A DNA stretch of 64,000 nucleotides from an uncultured Flavobacteriaceae bacterium (lineage in GTDB: Bacteria; Bacteroidota; Bacteroidia; Flavobacteriales; Flavobacteriaceae), in contig CANMXP010000009.1 in assembly GCA_947501845.1 (NCBI GenBank), positions 1 to 64,000 on the forward strand, read 5' to 3'. Position 1 is the first letter of the stretch; each line of letters starts with the position of its first letter. The notes beneath the pieces were generated by a model, which worked only from the letters and a program-made list of their open reading frames with translations, was not told the DNA's origin and did not search any database. A program made the position numbers and the translations under genes. Shown here one piece after another: positions 9,065 through 19,296 of this stretch.

Positions 9065-11299
9065 ATGAGCGTTTTTAAAATTATAAATTACCCAAAAGTT
9101 AGCTATCGTCTAAAAAAAATATGTCTTCCCATTGTAATATGCCTTCTAATTTGTGCCTGTAAAGAGAAGCATGAATACCAGCCAAAAAATGATAATCCCC
9201 ATAAAACCGAACATGCAAAGTTTGTTGGTAAAGAGGCTTGTATAGAATGTCATAAATCTGAATATGACAGCTGGAATCATTCGCATCACCAGCAAGCCAT
9301 GAAAATTGCCGATTCTACAACTATTTTAGGTGATTTCAATAATAAGACCTTTACGCACAAAGGTGTCAAAAGTACTTTTTTTAAACGGAGCAATGATTTT
9401 TACGTAAATACTACGGATAAGAATGGTGACTATCGCGATTATAAAATAGCGTACACTTTTGGAGTGACCCCTTTACAGCAATACATTGTTAAATTCCCTG
9501 ATGGGGCTTACCAATGCTTAATAACTGCTTGGGATACCGAAAAGAACAAATGGTTTCATTTACAACCCAATTTAGAATTAGCTCACGATGAATGGATAAA
9601 CTGGACTGGTGGTGCCATGCGGTGGAACACAGCTTGTGCCGACTGTCATTCTACTAATCTTGACAAAAATTTTGATTCAAATACAAAGACTTTCAATACG
9701 ACCTATAGTGAAATTAATGTAAGTTGTGAAGCCTGCCATGGACCTGCCAGTAATCACGTAGCATTTTATAAGAATAGCGGTAAAGACTCTGTGCCTCAAA
9801 AATTATATATGGGGAAATCTCTAGCTTCAAAAGGTCTTATTGAAAAATGTGCTAGATGTCATTCGAGACGATCCCAGATTACGAAAAAATTTGATTACAA
9901 AGGGCATTTTTTAGATCATTATAGTCCCAGCTTACTTATTGATCCTATTTACGAACTAGATGGTCAAATAAAGGATGAGGATTATGTTTATGGTTCTTTT
10001 ATGCAAAGTAAAATGTATCAAAACAATGTGACTTGTGTTGATTGCCATGATGTACATTCATTAAAACTTAAAAAAACAGGTAACGATCTTTGTTTAAGTT
10101 GTCATGAACCTAAATATAATAGTGAATCCCATCACTATCATAAAGTCAATACAGCAGGAGCCCAATGCATTAGTTGTCATATGACTGGTAAAATATACAT
10201 GGGCAATGATTTTAGGCGCGATCATAGTTTCAGGGTTCCCAGACCAGACCAAACTGTAAAATACGGCACCCCTAATGCCTGTAATGAGTGCCATAAAGAC
10301 AAATCTGCCGAATGGGCCAGTAAATTTATTGATTCTAAATATGGTACCGAACGCCCAGACCATTTTTCTAATTATCTTTTAGAAGGATATAATGGCAACC
10401 ATGAAGCATTGTACACTTTAGTATCTCAAAATAAATTTCCAGAAATTGCAAGAGCAACGGCTTTATACCAATACTCAAACAACCCGTTATCACATAAGGA
10501 GGTTAATGATATTAGAAAGTTCTTAAAAGATTCCTCTATTCTTGTAAGAAATGAAGCAGTGCGTTCTTTTGAAAAGATTCGTGATCAAAATTACCATGCC
10601 GATATTGAACCTTTGCTCAAAGATTCTATTCGATTAGTTAGAATTGCTGCCGTTAAGTATTTTAATAGTACAGGTGCCAATATGAATGGTAATAGCAACT
10701 TCGATAAAGCCGAAAAAGAATATTTAGAAGCATTGGAAATGAGTGCAGATTTTGCTTCTGGTCAACATCAAATTGCTGTTTATAACGAAATAAAAGGCCG
10801 TACAGATTTAGCTATTGAAGCCTATAAAAGATCATTAGAAATCGATAATCGTTATAATGTATCCAGAATGAATTTGGCATTATTACTTTATAAGCAAGGC
10901 AATATACAGGAAGCAAAAGAGCTTTATCTTAAAGTTATTGAGATAGAACCAGATTATAGTAACTCGTACTATATGTTAGGTTTATTATTTAACGAAATTG
11001 GAGACACCAAAAAGGCTTTAAAATATCTTGCTAAAGCCTGTGATAAAAAGCCTGTAAATATTCGTGCCTTCTATAATTATGCCTTAAAACTTCAAGCAGA
11101 AAATTTAAATCAGAAATCGATAGAAACTATTAATAAAGCATTAGCTATTTTTCCTCAAAACGAAAACTTACTATATGTCAAATTGATTGGTGAAATGAAT
11201 CTAAAACAGCATATAGATGCCTACAAAACTTGTTCTGAACTTATTCAACTAGCACCAAATAATGCTAATTACAAACAAATACTTGAAAGCTTGAGATAA
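9065..11299 (+). CDS. Eight-haem cytochrome c lipoprotein with HEAT-like and TPR C-terminus
   Basis: 744 residues. The N-terminal hydrophobic segment ends in LICAC, a likely lipobox. Eight CxxCH haem c sites follow at about residues 59 (CIECH), 191 (CADCH), 221 (CEACH), 262 (CARCH), 324 (CVDCH), 343 (CLSCH), 368 (CISCH) and 406 (CNECH). The C-terminal third has a HEAT-like block (ARATALYQYS to RSFEKIRD) and then several TPR units (SRMNLALLLYKQGNIQEA, SYYMLGLLFNEIGDTKKA). It should be periplasmic or surface-bound and move electrons; the partner is unknown. It resembles the multihaem-TPR proteins common in Planctomycetes and Bacteroidota. An MFS gene starts 2 bases after its stop. Confidence 0.92.
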   Translation: MSVFKIINYPKVSYRLKKICLPIVICLLICACKEKHEYQPKNDNPHKTEHAKFVGKEACIECHKSEYDSWNHSHHQQAMKIADSTTILGDFNNKTFTHKGVKSTFFKRSNDFYVNTTDKNGDYRDYKIAYTFGVTPLQQYIVKFPDGAYQCLITAWDTEKNKWFHLQPNLELAHDEWINWTGGAMRWNTACADCHSTNLDKNFDSNTKTFNTTYSEINVSCEACHGPASNHVAFYKNSGKDSVPQKLYMGKSLASKGLIEKCARCHSRRSQITKKFDYKGHFLDHYSPSLLIDPIYELDGQIKDEDYVYGSFMQSKMYQNNVTCVDCHDVHSLKLKKTGNDLCLSCHEPKYNSESHHYHKVNTAGAQCISCHMTGKIYMGNDFRRDHSFRVPRPDQTVKYGTPNACNECHKDKSAEWASKFIDSKYGTERPDHFSNYLLEGYNGNHEALYTLVSQNKFPEIARATALYQYSNNPLSHKEVNDIRKFLKDSSILVRNEAVRSFEKIRDQNYHADIEPLLKDSIRLVRIAAVKYFNSTGANMNGNSNFDKAEKEYLEALEMSADFASGQHQIAVYNEIKGRTDLAIEAYKRSLEIDNRYNVSRMNLALLLYKQGNIQEAKELYLKVIEIEPDYSNSYYMLGLLFNEIGDTKKALKYLAKACDKKPVNIRAFYNYALKLQAENLNQKSIETINKALAIFPQNENLLYVKLIGEMNLKQHIDAYKTCSELIQLAPNNANYKQILESLR

Positions 11300-11301
11300 T
11301 T

Positions 11302-12486
11302 TTGAAACACCAAAGCATCATACTTAAAGTTATTGTAATTTCTCAATTCTTGTGTACATCACTTTGGTTTGCCAGCAATGGTGTTATTAACGACCTTATA
11401 GTGAATTTTCACCTTAATGATAATGCTTTAGGGCATTTAACATCGTCTGTGCAATTTGGCTTTATTTCAGGAACATTAACCTTTGCCATTTTAACTATAG
11501 CCGATCGTTATTCACCTTCAAAAGTGTTTTTTATAAGTGCTTTATTATCTGCCCTATTTAATATGGGGGTTTTATGGGAAGGCAATCATTTGATTAGTTT
11601 ATTGTTACTTCGTTTTTTTACTGGTTTTTTTCTTGCTGGTATTTATCCTGTAGGGATGAAAATAGCTGCCGATTATTATAAAGAAGGTCTTGGAAAATCA
11701 CTTGGCTTTTTGGTTGGCGCATTGGTATTGGGTACAGCATTACCCCATTTACTGAAAGGCATAACCAATACGCTTCCCTGGAAATCTGTAATACTTATAA
11801 CAACATGTCTTTCAATAATTGGGGGTGTACTTATGTTGATTATGGTTCCCAATGGACCTTATAGAAAACCCAGTCAGAAACTTAACCTTTTAGCTTTTTT
11901 TAGTGTTTTTAGAAATCATAAATTTCGATCTTCGGCCTTTGGTTATTTTGGACATATGTGGGAACTCTATGCTTTTTGGGCATTTATACCTGTTATACTG
12001 AAAGTTTATAACGATTTACATCCCGCAGTCTCATTTAACATTCCTGTTTTATCTTTCCTTATTATTGGCATTGGAGGTCTGGCTTGTATATTAGGGGGCT
12101 ACCTTTCTCAAAAAATAGGTATAAAAAAAACAGCTTTTATGGCATTACTGTTATCATGTGGATGCTGCCTCATCTCACCATTAATATTTACAACAGAATC
12201 TGAAAGTTTATTTATTATTTTCCTTATTTTTTGGGGTATGGTCGTTATCGCCGACTCCCCTCTTTTTTCTACATTAGTAGCACAAAATGCACCTCCTGAA
12301 ATAAAAGGCACCGCACTAACCATAGTCAATTGCATAGGGTTTGCAATAACCATAATCAGTATTCAAATTATAAATAGTATAAGAAATTATACAGATTCGA
12401 ATAGTATTTATGCAGTACTCGCTATAGGTCCTATATTTGGATTAATAGCTCTGAGTAGTAAAACAAAAACTACCTCGAATAATTAG
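11302..12486 (+). CDS. MFS transporter
   Basis: 394 residues with about 12 hydrophobic helices and the MFS arrangement: a conserved helix 2-3 loop region ([14 protein letters not shown]) and a central loop near [10 protein letters not shown]. It starts at TTG two bases after the cytochrome stop, so translation is coupled. The substrate is unknown; MFS proteins next to multihaem cytochromes are sometimes annotated as nitrate/nitrite or metabolite transporters, but the diagnostic nitrate-porter motifs are not evident. The 3' end overlaps that of guaB on the other strand by 17 bases. Confidence 0.88.
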   Translation: MKHQSIILKVIVISQFLCTSLWFASNGVINDLIVNFHLNDNALGHLTSSVQFGFISGTLTFAILTIADRYSPSKVFFISALLSALFNMGVLWEGNHLISLLLLRFFTGFFLAGIYPVGMKIAADYYKEGLGKSLGFLVGALVLGTALPHLLKGITNTLPWKSVILITTCLSIIGGVLMLIMVPNGPYRKPSQKLNLLAFFSVFRNHKFRSSAFGYFGHMWELYAFWAFIPVILKVYNDLHPAVSFNIPVLSFLIIGIGGLACILGGYLSQKIGIKKTAFMALLLSCGCCLISPLIFTTESESLFIIFLIFWGMVVIADSPLFSTLVAQNAPPEIKGTALTIVNCIGFAITIISIQIINSIRNYTDSNSIYAVLAIGPIFGLIALSSKTKTTSNN

Positions 12487-13942
12487 GTGATTCTTTAGTA
12501 ATCGTTACATCATGCGGGTGGCTCTCATTAATACCACTTGCTGTAATTTTCACAAACTGTCCAGTTTCTTTTAAGGTCTCAATATCTTTGGCTCCACAGT
12601 ACCCCATACCAGCTCGTAAACCACCTATAAACTGATGAATACTTTCGTATAAATCACCTTTATAAGGTACACGTCCCACTATACCTTCTGGCACTAATTT
12701 TTTAATATCGTCTTCAACATCCTGAAAATAACGGTCTTTACTACCTTGTTTCATAGCTTCCACAGACCCCATACCACGATACGATTTAAATTTTCTTCCT
12801 TCGTAAATAATCGTTTCTCCTGGAGATTCTTTTGTTCCAGCTAATAGCGACCCTAACATCACTGTATCTGCTCCAGCTGCAATTGCTTTAGGAATATCAC
12901 CAGTATAACGAATACCGCCATCTGCAATTACGGGCACACCAGTTCCTTTTATAGCGGCAGCTACTTCTAAAACTGCTGAAAACTGTGGAAAACCTACCCC
13001 AGCAACAACACGTGTGGTACATATAGACCCTGGTCCAATACCTACTTTTACGGCATCGGCTCCAGCTTCCACTAAATATTTGGCTGCCGCACCAGTTGCT
13101 ATATTACCAACTATAACTTCTAGGTCTGGGAATTTAGACTTAATTTCTTTTAGTACACTAACCACACCTTTAGTATGACCATGTGCTGTATCAATAACAA
13201 CCGCATCAACACCTGCATTTACTAGTGCTTCGGCTCTGTCTACAGCATCACCAGTAACTCCAATAGCTGCAGCGACACGTAAACGTCCGTATTGATCTTT
13301 GTTAGCTATTGGCTTTTGACTAAGTTTTGTGATATCTCTAAAGGTAATTAAACCAGATAATTTATAATTATCATCAACAATAAGCAACTTTTCAATTTTA
13401 TGCTCTTGAAGGATTTTTTCGGCATCTTTTAAAGAAGTACCAACAGCAGCAGTTACAAGGTTTTCGCCTGTCATAACTTCTACAATAGGCCTTGAATTGT
13501 CGTGCTCGAAACGCAAATCACGATTGGTCACGATACCTTTTAAGGTCCCCTCATTATCAACAATAGGAATCCCTCCAATACCATGCTCTGCCATATTTTG
13601 CTTGGCATCTTTTACTTTAGAAGTAAGCGGTAAGGTAACTGGGTCTATAATCATTCCACTTTCTGCACGTTTTACTTTTCTAACTTTTAAAGCCTGAGCT
13701 TCAATAGTCATATTTTTATGCAAAACACCAATACCGCCTTCTTGCGCCATAGCTATGGCCATTTTGCTCTCGGTAACCGTATCCATCGCTGCCGAAATAA
13801 TTGGCACGTTGATAGTGATATTACGAGTAAATTTTGTTTGAATATTAACTTCGCGTGGAAGAACTTCAGAAAATGCTGGAACTAAAAGGACGTCATCGTA
13901 GGTTAATCCCTCTCCGACAATTTTATTTTGATGTGCAGTCAT
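12470..13942 (-). CDS. guaB: IMP dehydrogenase
   Basis: Oxidises IMP to XMP with NAD+, the committed step of GMP synthesis. 490 residues, a standard length. A TIM barrel is interrupted by two CBS domains (about residues 95-200). The catalytic loop GPGSICTTR has Cys at about 308, and the flap [15 protein letters not shown] is complete. ATG start [20 protein letters not shown]. No terminator lies between it and the convergent MFS gene; the coding ends overlap. Confidence 0.97.
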   Translation of the reverse strand: MTAHQNKIVGEGLTYDDVLLVPAFSEVLPREVNIQTKFTRNITINVPIISAAMDTVTESKMAIAMAQEGGIGVLHKNMTIEAQALKVRKVKRAESGMIIDPVTLPLTSKVKDAKQNMAEHGIGGIPIVDNEGTLKGIVTNRDLRFEHDNSRPIVEVMTGENLVTAAVGTSLKDAEKILQEHKIEKLLIVDDNYKLSGLITFRDITKLSQKPIANKDQYGRLRVAAAIGVTGDAVDRAEALVNAGVDAVVIDTAHGHTKGVVSVLKEIKSKFPDLEVIVGNIATGAAAKYLVEAGADAVKVGIGPGSICTTRVVAGVGFPQFSAVLEVAAAIKGTGVPVIADGGIRYTGDIPKAIAAGADTVMLGSLLAGTKESPGETIIYEGRKFKSYRGMGSVEAMKQGSKDRYFQDVEDDIKKLVPEGIVGRVPYKGDLYESIHQFIGGLRAGMGYCGAKDIETLKETGQFVKITASGINESHPHDVTITKESPNYSR

Positions 13943-14000
13943 GATGCAATTACGTTATAATTGCATGCAAATATACAACTAAATTCTAAGATAATACGTA

Positions 14001-14705
14001 TTATTTATATCTGTTTTCGCAATATGTCTTAAGTGCTTCAATAGCATAATTATAGCGCATTTCTGCCTGTGAAAGATCGCCTTTAAACCGGATAGCCTTG
14101 GGCACTAATATACCATATAGAAATTGGCCTTTCGCTATACGCCCCAAGGTTTTCAAGCTCTTAGGGTCCATGGTTTTATAAATATTTTCTATCCATTCGT
14201 ATTGTTCCTTTTTTAGTATTTTTTTATCCCACTCTAAAGCTTTTTCTGTTTTTAATATCGCTTGGGAATTATAAAGTTTTTGTAGTTCAACAAACACATT
14301 ATTAAAAACAGTTTCGCTCCCCTGCCTTGCATAGGATTTTATTGCCTTTTTTGAAAATATTGAATAAGGAAACACTTCTGTTAGGTGCATTTTTTTCGAA
14401 ATAAAATGTGCCATTTTTACCCAAATAACCTCATGCTTTTTTTTATCTAACTCATTAAAAAACCATTTATAAAAATCGCGTCGCTGTGAGATGTTTTCGT
14501 ATTCTTGTGGTAAATTGTTTTTAAGATTAAATGCATTGGCTTTTTGCCAGGTCGAAGTATTTCTTTTTCTATCGCATTTTAACCAATCAGAAGACGGTAA
14601 TACATCTTGTTGGGTTACCTTTTTATAAAGTCTAAGGCTTTTCCACTCCTTAGCCGATAAGGTGTTATAGAAAGTGAGTATGAAGAAAAATACAATCCAT
14701 CGCAT
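14001..14705 (-). CDS. Conserved exported protein of unknown function
   Basis: 234 residues with an N-terminal signal peptide (MRWIVFFFILTFYNTLSAKEW) and a basic, mostly helical body. Recognisable blocks are WLKCDRKRNTSTWQKANAFNL and ISQRRDFYKWF. I recall similar flavobacterial proteins carrying the misleading database name 'insecticidal toxin complex protein'; nothing here supports a toxin. It is the last gene of the minus-strand run porin, FMN-binding protein, membrane protein, then this one, 33 bases after the membrane protein. Confidence 0.7.
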   Translation of the reverse strand: MRWIVFFFILTFYNTLSAKEWKSLRLYKKVTQQDVLPSSDWLKCDRKRNTSTWQKANAFNLKNNLPQEYENISQRRDFYKWFFNELDKKKHEVIWVKMAHFISKKMHLTEVFPYSIFSKKAIKSYARQGSETVFNNVFVELQKLYNSQAILKTEKALEWDKKILKKEQYEWIENIYKTMDPKSLKTLGRIAKGQFLYGILVPKAIRFKGDLSQAEMRYNYAIEALKTYCENRYK

Positions 14706-14738
14706 AAGTATATAAAAGTACGAGAAATTATATTGATG

Positions 14739-15227
14739 TTACTTTTTTGAAATTAACTGCTTTAAGATTATAAGTACAGAAACCGTAAAAGTGAGCGTCA
14801 TTAAAACACCCGAAAACATAACAATATATTTCATCCAAAGTATTCCTGTCCAAAGCATGTACAAGCCTCCAAATGTGAGTATGACAGATATAAATGGCTC
14901 AACTATTAAAAACAATTTTAATTTTTTGTTAAGCTTGGTTACAGAAACTATCAGACCTACCAAAAAGAAAATAATAGACATAGATAAGATATGATTATGA
15001 ACCAAAGTAAGCATTTCCTTATCGCTTTTTTTAAAGCGCATCACCTCAGCATTTTCATCATCCTCATTTCCCAAATAGTGCTCTTCAATACCATTTGGAT
15101 TAGCAGAAGAGGTTTCACCAACAAATAACAGCCCGGTATAAAAACCTATACTTAATACAATTATAAATGTACCTATTAACAGTTTAATTTCTTTGGGAAG
15201 CGTAAATATTAAACCGTTTAGCTGCAT
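14739..15227 (-). CDS. Four-helix membrane protein beside an FMN-binding protein
   Basis: 162 residues with four likely membrane helices (about 15-35, 78-100, 107-128 and 132-155). An acidic periplasmic loop follows helix 1 (EEHYLGNEDDENAE). Helix 2 is preceded by LVHNHILSMS, whose histidines could bind haem or metal. Its start codon directly abuts the FMN-binding gene's stop, so it is probably the membrane partner of that protein. The family is not recognised; an electron-transfer role is inferred from the neighbour. Confidence 0.72.
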   Translation of the reverse strand: MQLNGLIFTLPKEIKLLIGTFIIVLSIGFYTGLLFVGETSSANPNGIEEHYLGNEDDENAEVMRFKKSDKEMLTLVHNHILSMSIIFFLVGLIVSVTKLNKKLKLFLIVEPFISVILTFGGLYMLWTGILWMKYIVMFSGVLMTLTFTVSVLIILKQLISKK

Positions 15228-15755
15228 TTACAGAATATTTTTTGAATGAAGTATTTTTAATGATTCTAATAGGTTGTTCATGGCTTTTGTCATGGATCGA
15301 ACCGAAATAGTTGCTCCAGAAATAGCTATTATATTATCGCCGCACTTTAATGTATCACCACCTTTTTTACCTATAAATTGTTTTAGCCAACGCTTACTTC
15401 CTATTTCTCCACCATATTCTTCTCGATACATTAATACTTTAGATTTTAAAACAATCAAGTCTTTATCAAGCAACACCAGATAATCAAATTGTGCTGTTTT
15501 ACTAGGAGCTTGAGACAGGTAGGCATAACCGAGAAGACTATTGTTCGCTTCTATTTTAAATAGATTATTTTCTTCAAATTTAGAAGGTAAATCTTTTGTA
15601 ATATCAGAAGAAATTGTAACTCCTGTGAATTTAAACGTTTCAACGCTAAAGATACTTTTAATTTCTTTATCTACTTTCTTTTGAATATTTTTTGGAAGAC
15701 CAAAAGACATTAATAGTAATATTACTGACAAGAATGATATGTACTTAAAATTCAT
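15228..15755 (-). CDS. Periplasmic FMN-binding domain protein
   Basis: 175 residues with a signal peptide (MNFKYISFLSVILLLMSFG) and an FMN_bind domain like that of RnfG/NqrC. The ISGATISVRS block matches the [ST]GAT flavinylation motif, in which the threonine carries covalently attached FMN. ApbE, the flavin transferase, is not in the window. Probably a periplasmic one- or two-electron carrier working with the membrane protein encoded immediately downstream. Confidence 0.85.
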   Translation of the reverse strand: MNFKYISFLSVILLLMSFGLPKNIQKKVDKEIKSIFSVETFKFTGVTISSDITKDLPSKFEENNLFKIEANNSLLGYAYLSQAPSKTAQFDYLVLLDKDLIVLKSKVLMYREEYGGEIGSKRWLKQFIGKKGGDTLKCGDNIIAISGATISVRSMTKAMNNLLESLKILHSKNIL

Positions 15756-15803
15756 ATTGCAAAAGTATTGTTTTTTTAGTGTTACTTACAACTTAAATGC
15801 CAA

Positions 15804-15839
15804 ATAGCTAATCAGAAATATTATTTCTCAATTAGCTAT
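15804..15839. repeat. Two-tier inverted repeat in the porin/FMN-binding spacer
   Basis: ATAGCTAAT (15804-15812) pairs with ATTAGCTAT (15831-15839), and inside it GAAATA (15815-15820) pairs with TATTTC (15822-15827). It lies between the porin stop and the FMN-binding gene start on the minus strand. There is no T tract, so it is more likely an mRNA-stabilising or processing hairpin, or a repeat relic, than a terminator. Confidence 0.5.
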
Positions 15840-15927
15840 CGGGCACTTGGCTACGGTATTTGGGATTCTTTATTTTTTAATACAATAATAAAGTCCTATC
15901 CATACTAAGCATAACTCTCAAATTAAT

Positions 15928-17109
15928 TTAGAACCAAACACCAATTCCGAAATTAAGTCTATTATCTACGTCTGCACCAGATAGTGCATTATCTCTAAAC
16001 TGATAATCTCCTTTTATAACGACACCAGGAGCAATGTGGTAACTTAAGCCCGTGGTTAAATCATTTCTGTTATAAGCATCGTTTTCTATTAAAGCCCCTG
16101 CTGTATCTGCATGCGTATCATATTGCTCATATCTTGCAAAGGCAAATAAGCGTTGTGATTTATTTGGCGGCAATAAATTATAAGCTGCCTCTAGGTACCA
16201 GCCTTGCAATGCACTTCCTAAACCTTTACTTGGATCTGTAGCTAAATCATAATATAAATCATTATATGCTTCAGTATCACTAATACTTGCGTGAATAAAT
16301 TGTCCACGAGCAGTAAAACGTTGGTAAGCATAACGTGCATCTACACCAATCATAGAAATTCCTACATCTGACCCATCTATCATATCCACGTCATCTTCAG
16401 CCTGAGTACGACCAAAATAACCAGACAGACCTAAACGCAATCCAGGAAGTCCATAATAATCTAATTTAGCTGAAAAAGTAGGCGAGTTTATGGTAGATTT
16501 GATTCCTTTTTGTCTTCCGTTTCTTAATCCGCTACTTCCTCCTAGTACTTTAGTTTCATTAACCGATTGAAATCCATTAAAAATATAAGCTTGGTATCCT
16601 AGAGAAATTTCATTAAACCTACCAGTAACACCAACACCTATTTCACGCCACGTTGTTGGTACAATAGCATTATCTACAGCTGGTCTCTCTACACCATTAA
16701 ATGTTGTTGGCTCATGAAACTCATTTACAATTCCCATAGGTACTAGCATTAAACCACCACGTAAGCTTACATTAGGAGCTACGGCATAGTTTACAAACGC
16801 TTGTTCTACAAATACTTCCTCTACATGCTCGAATTCTACCTCTGTTACAAATTGTGTTTTATCGTTAAACTTATATCCGAAAAGCAAAACCAAACGTTGA
16901 ACATCTAATTCCCCATTATCACCTTCAGGTTGGTTATATGTTAATTCTCCATAAGCACCTACTGTTACAGCTTCTCCATAATTACCAGACAGTATACGCT
17001 GAGCTGCATTTAATTGTTTTTGTGGGTTAAATGTAATAGAATCTTGGGCTGTTTGGGCATAAGTAATCGATGCTATTAAAATTGTAAATAGTAAAGTTAG
17101 TTTTTTCAT
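15928..17109 (-). CDS. Outer-membrane porin, phosphate-selective porin O/P type
   Basis: 393 residues with a signal peptide ending ITYAQ and beta-barrel strands of alternating hydrophobic residues throughout. It ends NFGIGVWF with a C-terminal Phe, the usual outer-membrane barrel signal. Blocks such as VTEVEFEHVEEVFVEQAFVNY and LRGGLMLVPMGIVNEFHEPTTF are typical of the O/P porin family. It probably passes small anions or other solutes; the substrate is not readable from sequence. A very good Bacteroidota promoter lies upstream at 17171-17201. The downstream FMN-binding set is about 170 bases away. Confidence 0.88.
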   Translation of the reverse strand: MKKLTLLFTILIASITYAQTAQDSITFNPQKQLNAAQRILSGNYGEAVTVGAYGELTYNQPEGDNGELDVQRLVLLFGYKFNDKTQFVTEVEFEHVEEVFVEQAFVNYAVAPNVSLRGGLMLVPMGIVNEFHEPTTFNGVERPAVDNAIVPTTWREIGVGVTGRFNEISLGYQAYIFNGFQSVNETKVLGGSSGLRNGRQKGIKSTINSPTFSAKLDYYGLPGLRLGLSGYFGRTQAEDDVDMIDGSDVGISMIGVDARYAYQRFTARGQFIHASISDTEAYNDLYYDLATDPSKGLGSALQGWYLEAAYNLLPPNKSQRLFAFARYEQYDTHADTAGALIENDAYNRNDLTTGLSYHIAPGVVIKGDYQFRDNALSGADVDNRLNFGIGVWF

Positions 17110-17170
17110 TTTGAGATTAAATTATTATCCTTATTTAGACTAATTATAAATAATAGTTGTTTTGAAGTTG

Positions 17171-17201
17171 CAAATATAAAACTCATAATTACTTATACAA
17201 A
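17171..17201 (-). promoter_or_regulatory. Bacteroidota sigma-A promoter of the porin gene
   Basis: On the minus strand TTTG (17201-17198) is followed after exactly 19 bases by TATATTTG (17178-17171), an exact match to the TTTG-N19-21-TAnnTTTG consensus. The predicted transcript start is near 17164, about 55 bases before the porin ATG. Confidence 0.85.
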
Positions 17202-17282
17202 GTTTATTTAGATTAAATTTAAATAAACTTTAACATTAGAATGTAAAATACTTAAAATCAAATGATTATACTAATAAAAAAG

Positions 17283-18146
17283 TTAATGATAAAAACTAAA
17301 AATCTTTGAAGCTTCGTTATATGCGCTTTCAAAACTAAGCGCGTTTAAACTGTTATTTTTATTTGTAGTGAAGTAAGACAACAGTTTTTCGGTAGGCATA
17401 TTACCTGTTAATTCGTCTTTGGCCATAGGGCAGCCTCCAAACCCTTGAATGGCACCATCAAATCGTGTGCACCCTGCTCTATAAGCAGCATCTACTTTTT
17501 CAAACCAGGTACTTGGTGTGGTATGTAAATGGGCTCCAAATTCAATGCTTGGATATAGAGGGATTAAATTTGAAAATAAATAGCTAATACTTTCAGCATT
17601 AGAACTACCAATGGTATCACTTAAAGATAAAATCTTCACGCCCATCTTAGAAAGTTTTTCGGTCCACTCTCCTACAATATCAACATTCCAAGGGTCTCCA
17701 TAAGGATTACCAAACCCCATAGATATATAAACGACCACTTCTTTTCCTGACTTATTGGCAATGTCTAATATATTTAAAAGCGTTACAACAGATTGGGCTA
17801 TTGTTTTATGCGTATTACGCATTTGAAAATTTTCAGAAATTGAAAACGGATAGCCTAAATAATCTATTTCTGGATGTTTACATGCATCCTCAGCTCCTCT
17901 GGTATTCGCTATAATGGCAAGCAATTTGCTTGTGGTTTTAGATAAATCGAGTTTAGATAAAACCTCAGCAGTATCAACCATTTGAGGAATAGCCTTTGGG
18001 GATACAAAACTACCAAAATCAATAGTATCAAAACCAACACGAAGTAACGATTGGATGTATTGTACCTTATTCTCTGTTGGAATAAAGTCTTTAATGCCCT
18101 GCATGGCATCCCGTGGGCATTCAATAATCTTTACTTTGTTCTGCAT
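17283..18146 (-). CDS. Hydroxymethylglutaryl-CoA lyase
   Basis: 287 residues, a TIM-barrel lyase that cleaves HMG-CoA to acetyl-CoA and acetoacetate in leucine and ketone-body breakdown. Expected features are present: the substrate-site start IIECPRDAMQGIK, the metal-binding HLH in GAHLHTTPSTW, and the conserved Cys loop GFGGCPMAKDELTGNMPTE. Single gene in this orientation, with about 170 bases separating it from the porin. Confidence 0.9.
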   Translation of the reverse strand: MQNKVKIIECPRDAMQGIKDFIPTENKVQYIQSLLRVGFDTIDFGSFVSPKAIPQMVDTAEVLSKLDLSKTTSKLLAIIANTRGAEDACKHPEIDYLGYPFSISENFQMRNTHKTIAQSVVTLLNILDIANKSGKEVVVYISMGFGNPYGDPWNVDIVGEWTEKLSKMGVKILSLSDTIGSSNAESISYLFSNLIPLYPSIEFGAHLHTTPSTWFEKVDAAYRAGCTRFDGAIQGFGGCPMAKDELTGNMPTEKLLSYFTTNKNNSLNALSFESAYNEASKIFSFYH

Positions 18147-18281
18147 TTAGTTAAAAAATAGAAGGATAAAAATACTATTAATTTAGTTAAGCTATTAACA
18201 ATAAAATAAAGATTTTTTATATAACCTGTAAGTTTTTGTCTAATGTGACGACCTTATTTTTAACTTCTAAATAACCATGTC

Positions 18282-19217
18282 ATGAAAAACATTACTTTCT
18301 CGTTTATTTTTTTAATGTCTTTGGCTTCTTTTAGCCAAAGTTCAGCTAATTATACTGTTGTATTTGAAAGCATTTGGGAAACTGTTGCAGATAACCCAAC
18401 TGATGGTCAAAGCTCTATTGGTCTGCCTAGCAATGCACATTGGTCTGCCTTGGTTGGAGCAACGCATCAAACTGCCAATACGTTTTTAATGATGGGAGCA
18501 GCAGTTTCACCTGGGATTGAATCTGTTGCAGAAACTGGAGCATTTAGTACGTTTCGAACCGAAGTCAATAATAATAGCGATGCCGATAAATTTATTGAAG
18601 GTAACGGACTTAGTAGTGCCAAAGGCACCATTACTATAAACAGCTTAGAGGTTAATGAAAATTATCCGCTAATAACCTTAGCTTCAATGATAGCTCCTAG
18701 CCCTGATTGGTTTATAGCGGTTAACAGTATAAATTTGAGATCTGGGAATAATAGCGTCAATAATGGTTGGAAAGATACGTTTACAATAGATTTGTTTCCT
18801 TATGATGCCGGGACTGAAGATGGAACCACTTATTCATTAAGTAATCCCGTTAGTAATCCTATTGGCGTTATAACAAGCCGGTCAAACATAACACCCTTTA
18901 ACGAAAAGAAAGTAGGAACGCTTACTTTTACATATAACTCTTCAACCTTAAGTACTGGAACCTTAAACACGATTGATACTATAAAAATATTCCCTAACCC
19001 TACAAAAGGGCCTATTACAATCTCTAATATCCAAGGTATTGAATTAAATTCAATTGAAATTTATAATGTATTAGGCCGTCTGGTTAAACAGATAGACATT
19101 GAAAAAAGTTTATCCAAATTAAACACCAATTTAACAGATCTAAATAAAGGCATTTACCTCTTAAATTTAAAAACTACTGATGGTGAAAGCAGATCTCAAA
19201 AGCTAGTAATCAACTAA
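18282..19217 (+). CDS. Spondin-domain secreted protein with T9SS sorting tail
   Basis: 311 residues with a signal peptide ending LASFSQ. A Spondin_N domain covers roughly residues 22-210 (NYTVVFESIWE, SNAHWSALVGATHQ, FSTFRTEVNN, SPDWFIAVNSINL). A type IX secretion C-terminal domain follows (KIFPNPTKGPITIS to SRSQKLVIN). It is probably exported by T9SS and attached to the cell surface. A 6-bp inverted repeat (TAACCG/CGGTTA, 19241-19262) downstream may act as a weak terminator. Confidence 0.88.
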   Translation: MKNITFSFIFLMSLASFSQSSANYTVVFESIWETVADNPTDGQSSIGLPSNAHWSALVGATHQTANTFLMMGAAVSPGIESVAETGAFSTFRTEVNNNSDADKFIEGNGLSSAKGTITINSLEVNENYPLITLASMIAPSPDWFIAVNSINLRSGNNSVNNGWKDTFTIDLFPYDAGTEDGTTYSLSNPVSNPIGVITSRSNITPFNEKKVGTLTFTYNSSTLSTGTLNTIDTIKIFPNPTKGPITISNIQGIELNSIEIYNVLGRLVKQIDIEKSLSKLNTNLTDLNKGIYLLNLKTTDGESRSQKLVIN

Positions 19218-19296
19218 AAATTAAGCATATAATTGAAAGGTAACCGATAAAATTAACGGTTAAACGTTTTTATTATTCATCTTTTTCATTTAGGGA

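Noticed and set aside
10094-10363. 89-codon minus-strand frame inside the cytochrome gene
   Set aside because: Antisense to a haem-motif region; composition follows the coding strand.
14001-14705. Toxin gene by database-style name
   Set aside because: Similar proteins may carry that name in databases, but no toxin domain is visible.
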